Assembly: GCA_016185875.1 (NCBI GenBank)
Contig: JACPMS010000018.1
Span: 1-17,680 of the forward strand
Length of the DNA stretch: 17,680 nucleotides
Direction: 5' to 3'
DNA from: Candidatus Woesearchaeota archaeon
GTDB taxonomy: Archaea; Nanobdellota; Nanobdellia; Woesearchaeales; GW2011-AR4
Part shown: piece by piece, positions 13,822 to 17,680 of the stretch
Layout: the number at the start of each line of letters is the position of its first letter
Position numbering within the stretch: position 1 is the first letter of the stretch
Translations under genes and position numbers: made by a program
The notes under the pieces: generated by a model
The model's database searches: none
What the model was told of the DNA's origin: nothing
The model's input: only the letters and a program-made list of their open reading frames with translations

Positions 13822-14724
13822 ATGTCAACAGAAGAAGAAAATGAATACCAGAATATGTTGGATAAGATAAGAAACTTCAAAGAGGAATTACATAATAGAA
13901 AGGATTTTAGTGAAAAAGAAAAAGAGGTCTTATTTGAAAAATATTCAGAATTTGTAATTGCGAGCGGAAAAATGACAAATAAAGTAATCACAGCACGTAG
14001 TGAAATGGAGGTTGGTTCTTTCACAATGCAGGAATCTACATTTGCTTCATTGGTAACTCAAGCCAAAATTGGTCAACATGCAGATATTGTATTATTTGCA
14101 GTATACTACTTAGTTCTGAAGGAAAAGTATGAAAACGTTAACGTGAAGGATATCCATCAGGAATACAAGAAAGCGTACCTTAATCCGTCTGCAAATACTA
14201 ATGTGTACCTAAGGAATTTAGCTAAAAGCGGTCTTATAATGTCAGCAGGTAAAAAGGAGGGTCTCACCGCATTTACAATAACAAAACACGGTATGCAGAA
14301 AGTTGAAGAGGTAATGTCAAATGAAGAGATTCAAACAAACAAAGAAAAAATCCTTGACAGTATTTTCCTAAAAGAGGAAGATACTTTACAAGAATTAAAG
14401 GAAATAGTGGAACAATCAAAGCAATTTTTTAAAATAGAGAAAGATGGTGGGAAGATTGTCTTTCAAGATCAAAATAAATTAACAATCCCAGATAAGATAG
14501 TACTATTGCTTATCGGGAGGTATATTGCTAAGGTCGGGGGGGCTATTAATAATGAAACGATAAAAATTGCAGAATTAAGTGAAGAACTTGCCATTCCAAA
14601 AACTACCTTATCTAAACCATTAGGCATCTTAATAGAGAAGGGGGTTATCAGGAAAACAGATGAGGGAGAATATAATATAGTTTACCATAAGATTAAAGAA
14701 AATTTGAAAAATATAAGTAAATAA
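13822..14724 (+). CDS. Double winged-helix regulatory protein, 300 aa
   Basis: An N-terminal section of about 80 residues is charged and helical (a possible coiled coil at 5-50). A first winged-helix domain at about 86-165 shows ADIVLFAVYYLVLKEKY, a recognition-like segment ANTNVYLRNLAKSGLI and the wing GKKEGLTAFTITKHG. A linker follows. A second winged-helix domain at about 225-290 shows PDKIVLLLIGRYIA, the helix LSEELAIPKTTLSKPLGILI and a wing near GEYNIVYHKI. The domains look DNA-binding, and the protein ends 10 bases before the HEPN-like gene, so it may repress the pair or act as its antitoxin (inference). Codon use (AGA, TTA) differs from the flanking host genes. I cannot name the family with certainty. 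A strong GGAGGTG supports this start. Confidence 0.7.
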   Translation: MSTEEENEYQNMLDKIRNFKEELHNRKDFSEKEKEVLFEKYSEFVIASGKMTNKVITARSEMEVGSFTMQESTFASLVTQAKIGQHADIVLFAVYYLVLKEKYENVNVKDIHQEYKKAYLNPSANTNVYLRNLAKSGLIMSAGKKEGLTAFTITKHGMQKVEEVMSNEEIQTNKEKILDSIFLKEEDTLQELKEIVEQSKQFFKIEKDGGKIVFQDQNKLTIPDKIVLLLIGRYIAKVGGAINNETIKIAELSEELAIPKTTLSKPLGILIEKGVIRKTDEGEYNIVYHKIKENLKNISK

Positions 14725-14734
14725 TTTATTTAAA

Positions 14735-15526
14735 ATGGATATCAATATAATAAGAAGCAAACTAGGAGAGAAAATTGATGATGGTCTTGTTATAGAGATC
14801 ATTAAAGAATTTTTCGAACTAAAGAAAGTTTTCTTGACCAAAGATAGGACGAAAGTTGGAATTGTTAGTGGAAGATTTTGTGAGCTAATTGCCGCTGCTT
14901 TATACAACTATTACAACCACCAGCCCGTGGATATTAATAATATAAAATTTGACTATTTTGTAAACAATATACAAAACATAACTAAACGCACAGCCGAAGA
15001 TGAATTACTATCTTTAAACATCCCTTTATATCTTAAATCAATTTATAGTTTAAGGAGTAAAAGAAGAATTGCACATATAAAGAAGTTTGATCCAAATGTA
15101 TTTGATATAAATTTGATGCATGATTCTTGTACATGGATTTTTTGTCAGTTAATTTTACTTTGGGTTGATAATAATGAAAAGGAGCTATATGAATATCTAG
15201 ATTCGTTAATTGAAAAAGAAATTCCAATCATACAAGAATTTGAAGACGGCTCAATTATTGTACTAAAAAAAGATATTGATTTTAAGGATGAACTTTTATT
15301 AATATTATATAAATCGTCTAAAAGATTAACTAATAAAGAATTGAAGCAAATAATTAAGACACAGTACAGTTCTAAAATAACAACTTACTTAAGATTGTTA
15401 AATAAAGATAAGTTAGTTCATAATAATTCAAATGGTTCTTTAATTACCAAGTTAGGCATTTATTATGTAGAAAAAGAAGTAATTAACACACATAAGACTG
15501 AAGAAATTTTGGTCGAAACGAAGTGA
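14735..15526 (+). CDS. HEPN-like protein with C-terminal winged helix, 263 aa
   Basis: Residues 20-150 are all-helical. They contain IVSGRFCELIAAALYNYYN (43-61) and YLKSIYSLRSKRRIAHIKKF (99-118), followed by FDINLMHDSCTWIFCQLILL. The region resembles a family whose core reads LRNKRGVGH-x-DPN; here R107-x6-H114 could be the Rx4-6H motif of HEPN ribonucleases, although the usual Asn after the Arg is Ser. After a linker, residues 183-248 form a likely winged helix (KDELLLILYKSSKRLTNKELKQ, then TTYLRLLNKDKLVHNNSNGS). HEPN proteins often cleave RNA in toxin-antitoxin, abortive-infection or CRISPR systems. The start codon lies 10 bases after the winged-helix gene stop, implying an operon. An RNase role is inference; a regulatory or structural HEPN-like role is possible. 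Confidence 0.6.
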   Translation: MDINIIRSKLGEKIDDGLVIEIIKEFFELKKVFLTKDRTKVGIVSGRFCELIAAALYNYYNHQPVDINNIKFDYFVNNIQNITKRTAEDELLSLNIPLYLKSIYSLRSKRRIAHIKKFDPNVFDINLMHDSCTWIFCQLILLWVDNNEKELYEYLDSLIEKEIPIIQEFEDGSIIVLKKDIDFKDELLLILYKSSKRLTNKELKQIIKTQYSSKITTYLRLLNKDKLVHNNSNGSLITKLGIYYVEKEVINTHKTEEILVETK

Positions 15527-15680
15527 AGTTGTTTTAATCTATTAAAGATAAACGAAGGCAGTAACAATAGGATTTTCGACGTTAGTCTTTACTTTCTCGA
15601 AGAGGTTGAAAACAAATTTTTCTTTTGTTCGAGCTTTGCATGTGAGAACAAAAACTCATCGAGAAAATTGTCGTCGACAA
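15527..15680. other. Non-coding region with nested imperfect hairpin at the right end of the island
   Basis: No gene is visible. Three nested arm pairs are present: TTTTCGACG (15573-15581) with CGTCGACAA (15672-15680, 8/9); TTTCTCGA (15593-15600) with TCGAGAAA (15659-15666, perfect); TTTTGTTC (15623-15630) with GAACAAAA (15646-15653, perfect). The hairpin is about 108 bases and touches the right inverted repeat at 15681. Confidence 0.6.
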
Positions 15681-15707
15681 GGCGGCTTAAAACTTACGTA
15701 TAACAAC
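15681..15707 (-). repeat. Right inverted repeat of the candidate island
   Basis: The reverse complement reads GTTGTTATACGTA, one base, then GTTTTAAGCCGCC. Each block is 12/13 identical to the matching block of the left end at 12487-12536. Confidence 0.55.
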
Positions 15708-15767
15708 CTTTATACTCAGTTTTTGTTCCCAATTTTGTGGTTTTTGGCAGCTTATAAAACCGAAAAG

Positions 15768-15789
15768 TTTATATAACTTCTAGTTATAT
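15768..15789 (+). promoter_or_regulatory. Promoter and palindromic operator of vapBC
   Basis: GTTTATATAAC (15767-15777) is a TATA box about 26 bases before the ATG at 15798 (leaderless). It overlaps the perfect palindrome ATATAAC-TTCTA-GTTATAT (15771-15789); a further TTATAAC half-site (15791-15797) touches the start codon. The position fits autorepression by the AbrB-type antitoxin. Confidence 0.55.
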
Positions 15790-15797
15790 TTTATAAC

Positions 15798-16004
15798 ATG
15801 GAAGGTATCACTAAACTAAGGAAGGTCGGAGGGTCGATAGTAGCGACAGTGCCAAAGAAAGTAATTGAGCTGGAAGGGCTTATGCCCGGGCAGACTGTTA
15901 AGATAAAAGTAGAGAAGATAAAGAAAAGTTTTTTTGGAGCTGCCAAAGGAATAGGCTCCTTTACAAAGGAAGATGAGCGCTGGATGGAAGGCACCCATGA
16001 CTAA
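15798..16004 (+). CDS. vapB: AbrB-type antitoxin of a VapBC pair
   Basis: The 68-aa protein has the AbrB/SpoVT swapped-hairpin domain at 1-42 (MEGITKLRKVGGSIVATVPK, LMPGQTVKIKVEKI). A toxin-binding tail follows at 43-68, with SFFGAAKGIGSFTKEDERW, a pattern common in AbrB-type VapB proteins. It would bind and block the PIN toxin encoded next and repress the shared promoter through the palindrome at 15771-15789. The ATG is fixed by the TATA box 26 bases upstream. Its 3' end overlaps the toxin start by 8 bases. Confidence 0.88.
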   Translation: MEGITKLRKVGGSIVATVPKKVIELEGLMPGQTVKIKVEKIKKSFFGAAKGIGSFTKEDERWMEGTHD

Positions 16005-16383
16005 GTTTGTTACAGATGCTTACGCGTGGATAGAATATCTGAATGGCTCTGAAAAAGGGGATAAGTTCGGAGAAATATTAGAAGACAACTCAAATGAAAT
16101 CTTTACTGCTGCTTCAACTACAGCTGAAGTTATTAGCAAATTCTTAAGAGCCAATAAAGATATAAAAATAGCGTTAACAGCTATAAACAATATGTCAATT
16201 CTAGTAAGCATAACACAAGATATTGGATTTTTAGCCGGCCAAATACATTTTGAGGCCAAAAAGAAAAACAAGGAATTTGGCATGTTAGACTCATTTGTAG
16301 CCGCTACTGCACAGAAAATCAATGCAAAAATCCTGAGTGGAGATGAACACTTTAAGAATTTCAAGGATGCTGTCTTTATTTAA
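15997..16383 (+). CDS. vapC: PIN-domain toxin of a VapBC pair
   Basis: The 128-aa PIN-domain ribonuclease has the acidic residues in the expected places: D7 in FVTDAYAWIEY, E44 in TTAEVISKF, D98 in GMLDSFVAATA and D116 in LSGDEHF. These would bind Mg2+ or Mn2+. VapC toxins cleave tRNA or rRNA and stop translation when the antitoxin is lost. The ATG at 15997 is chosen rather than the ATG at 15973, because it puts the first Asp at position 7 as usual and gives a short 8-base overlap with the antitoxin gene, typical of translational coupling. Confidence 0.9.
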   Translation: MTKFVTDAYAWIEYLNGSEKGDKFGEILEDNSNEIFTAASTTAEVISKFLRANKDIKIALTAINNMSILVSITQDIGFLAGQIHFEAKKKNKEFGMLDSFVAATAQKINAKILSGDEHFKNFKDAVFI

Positions 16384-16419
16384 AATTTTGTCGAGTTGAA
16401 TGTCGTTTAAATCAATAGC

Positions 16420-16475
16420 TTTTTATATAACCCTTTCCATAAAATTAAATTCAAAAAAACAAAATAAAAAAGGTG
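16420..16475 (+). promoter_or_regulatory. TATA box and ribosome-binding site of the TIM-barrel gene
   Basis: TTTTTATATAACC (16420-16432) predicts a start near 16453. AGGTGA (16471-16476) lies 4 bases before the ATG at 16481. Confidence 0.55.
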
Positions 16476-16480
16476 ACATC

Positions 16481-17680
16481 ATGAAATTTGGCGCTGGCTA
16501 TTATTCTCATCATCCAATGGTGGATTATTTTAATGCAATGGACCCTCAAGCTTATGGCGAAAAGCCTCCTTATGGCGCTGACTTGGGTGTTAAGGATATT
16601 GGAATGAGTGTTCCAATGGGTATTTCAGCAGCAAATGTTGCAGGCCTCTACTCAAAAATAAGAATGGGAGCTGGCAATATAGAAATTCAGTTTCCAGGCT
16701 ATAGGATGGGCTCAAGAAACGCTCAAACTCCGGAAATGCTTGGCGAAGACCAAAGACAAGCCATAAGAGAACTGTCAATGGCTAATGAAGTCAAGTTTAC
16801 AACCCACGCTTCTTTCCAGCTGATGGGCATGATGGGCAGGGATGAAAGAGGCAATTTCTCCCTTTATAATGCAACACAGGATATGTTTGAGCTCAAAAGA
16901 GCCATTGATTTTCAGGGTGACTTGGGCGGAGGCTCTGTTGTAATTCATAGCGGAGAGTTTGAAAGGCCAATGACAGACATGTATCTTGATGATGAAACAG
17001 GCAGGCTTAATCTTGCCAGAGACCCAAGCGGAAGACTGATGTTCAAGCAAGCGCATACCCAAGAGGTTGATGCAAGGTTTGAACTGCTTGATGACAGGAC
17101 TCATGCAAAGATTGAGACAGTGCAGAAGAATAGATTGGTGGCGCATCCAGATTGGAGAAAAGCAAAGGAGGACTATTGGGGTATGGATCAAGATGGAAAT
17201 AAAGTTTATGTACGAAAGGGGGATTATATCGATTATGAAAAGAGGTTGATAATAGATCCTTACGATGCAGCAAGAGGTAGAGTCCCTGAATTTGACGAAA
17301 CTACAAAAGAGTTCAAAATAAGATTAAAATCATTTGAAAATTTTAGAGAAGAGGCAGAGGAGTACAACCGATATTTAGAGAAAAAATTATTGAAAGAAAA
17401 GGGTAGAAAACCCAACTACTATGAAAAAATGTATCCCGAAGAAGCTTATGTTAGAGCGACTCTTGATGCACAGGAAGGCATCGCAAGAGGATGGTCTGTC
17501 TATTATGGCTTGGGCACTGAAAGAAATATTAAAGCATTAAACAAGCTTGAAGAAGCTAAAAAATTTTATGAACAATTAGATAAATCATTACCGCCAGAAG
17601 AGCAGTGGAAGATTCTAAGGCAAGATGAAGAACTTTATAGGGAGACTAGGGGTTTTGCAGCACCTGAAATGAAGCACCCG
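16481..17680 (+). CDS. Probable xylose-isomerase-like TIM-barrel protein, partial (runs off window)
   Basis: The frame is open from the ATG at 16481 to the last base, 400 codons without a stop. It begins MKFGAGYYSHHPMVDYF. The next part contains features of the xylose isomerase/endonuclease IV-like TIM barrel: GISAANVAGLYSKIRMGAGN, IEIQFPGYRMGS, VKFTTHASFQLMG with an internal His at a strand end, and SVVIHSGEF with another strand-end His. In this superfamily such His, Asp and Glu residues bind metals for sugar isomerisation or AP-site cleavage. Past residue 160 the sequence becomes charged and helical and does not match a standard barrel I can name; it looks like a lineage-specific large insertion. 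I infer a DPANN protein that may be 600 residues or more in all. A TATA box and AGGTGA site support the start. Function unknown. Confidence 0.6.
   Translation, partial: MKFGAGYYSHHPMVDYFNAMDPQAYGEKPPYGADLGVKDIGMSVPMGISAANVAGLYSKIRMGAGNIEIQFPGYRMGSRNAQTPEMLGEDQRQAIRELSMANEVKFTTHASFQLMGMMGRDERGNFSLYNATQDMFELKRAIDFQGDLGGGSVVIHSGEFERPMTDMYLDDETGRLNLARDPSGRLMFKQAHTQEVDARFELLDDRTHAKIETVQKNRLVAHPDWRKAKEDYWGMDQDGNKVYVRKGDYIDYEKRLIIDPYDAARGRVPEFDETTKEFKIRLKSFENFREEAEEYNRYLEKKLLKEKGRKPNYYEKMYPEEAYVRATLDAQEGIARGWSVYYGLGTERNIKALNKLEEAKKFYEQLDKSLPPEEQWKILRQDEELYRETRGFAAPEMKHP

Larger units (their letters stand above)
12487..15707. mobile_element. Candidate non-autonomous mobile island bounded by inverted repeats
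   Basis: The left end has GCTGTTATACGTA (12487-12499) and GTTTTAAGTCGCC (12524-12536). The right end has both in reverse complement and in mirrored order: GTTGTTATACGTA (15695-15707) and GTTTTAAGCCGCC (15681-15693), each 12/13 identical. In the right end the two blocks are adjacent; in the left end 24 bases separate them. Inside each end lies a nested imperfect hairpin (12562-12631 and 15573-15680). Between the ends are a GNAT gene, a small convergent gene, a direct repeat pair, and a winged-helix/HEPN-like gene pair. These genes favour AGA and TTA codons, unlike the flanks. I find no transposase, no integrase and no clear target-site duplication, so the element status is inferred. Confidence 0.45.

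Noticed and set aside
12460..15720. Archaeal integron cassette array with attC-like sites (TATAAC, CGGCTTAA words, hairpins, cassette-like GNAT gene)
   Set aside because: attC sites should repeat in the same direction with AAC on the left and GTT on the right. Here the two end regions are inverted, the core words do not fit RYYYAAC/GTTRRRY at both ends, and no integrase gene is visible.
15973..15996. Upstream ATG for the PIN toxin
   Set aside because: It adds eight residues in front of the first beta strand and lengthens the overlap with the antitoxin gene; the ATG at 15997 matches the family spacing.
16590..17273. Minus-strand open frames opposite the TIM-barrel gene
   Set aside because: They are fragmented, lack start signals and lie inside a continuous 400-codon plus-strand frame with promoter and ribosome-binding site.

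Overview
This window looks like the chromosome of a small-genome DPANN archaeon, most likely of the Woesearchaeota/Pacearchaeota type. That placement is inferred from gene content and style, not from a marker gene. The DNA is AT-rich. Most genes have an archaeal TATA box 23-30 bp before the start codon, so many transcripts would be leaderless. Protein types that point the same way are an A24-type archaeal prepilin peptidase, a lone NFACT-R protein, Ig/cadherin-like ectodomains, AbrB/PIN pairs and a CPA2 antiporter carrying a TrkA-N domain.

Layout. (1) 1-724: the C-terminal end of a prepilin/preflagellin peptidase and a small unknown gene. (2) 733-1948, minus strand: two tandem HIT-family genes. 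The upstream one is broken by an exact 44-bp tandem duplication, and both paralogues lack the catalytic middle histidine. (3) 2047-4992, minus: a 981-residue polytopic membrane protein with a Cys-rich external region and an Ig/cadherin-like domain. (4) 5078-8157, plus: a tight operon of NFACT-R protein, YkgJ-type CxxCxxCC protein, NAD(P)HX epimerase and ADP-dependent NAD(P)HX dehydratase, the last two forming a cofactor-repair pair. (5) 8148-8558, minus: a DUF4346-like protein. Divergent from it is a small operon with an AbrB-like protein (50 aa), a 49-aa protein and a CPA2/TrkA-N antiporter. (6) 10766-12211: a conserved-looking 481-aa protein of unknown function. (7) 12212-12486: a cluster of hairpins, two of which share an apical motif. 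(8) 12487-15707: a candidate non-autonomous mobile island. (9) 15798-16383: a VapBC toxin-antitoxin pair with a palindrome over its promoter. (10) 16481 to the window end: an open reading frame for a probable xylose-isomerase-like TIM-barrel protein.

The most interesting part is 12.2-15.7 kb. Its two ends carry matching inverted repeats (two 13-bp blocks per end, each 12/13 identical), and just inside each lies a nested imperfect hairpin. Between them are a GNAT acetyltransferase with a convergent 49-aa antitoxin-like gene, a 36-bp direct repeat 279 bp apart, and a two-gene module. That module is a double winged-helix protein followed by a HEPN-like protein with an Rx6H motif and its own C-terminal winged helix. 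The genes inside favour AGA and TTA codons, whereas the flanking genes favour AGG and CTT/CTG. I read this as a transferred cargo island holding one or two toxin-antitoxin or abortive-infection type modules. No transposase or integrase is visible, so mobility is inference.
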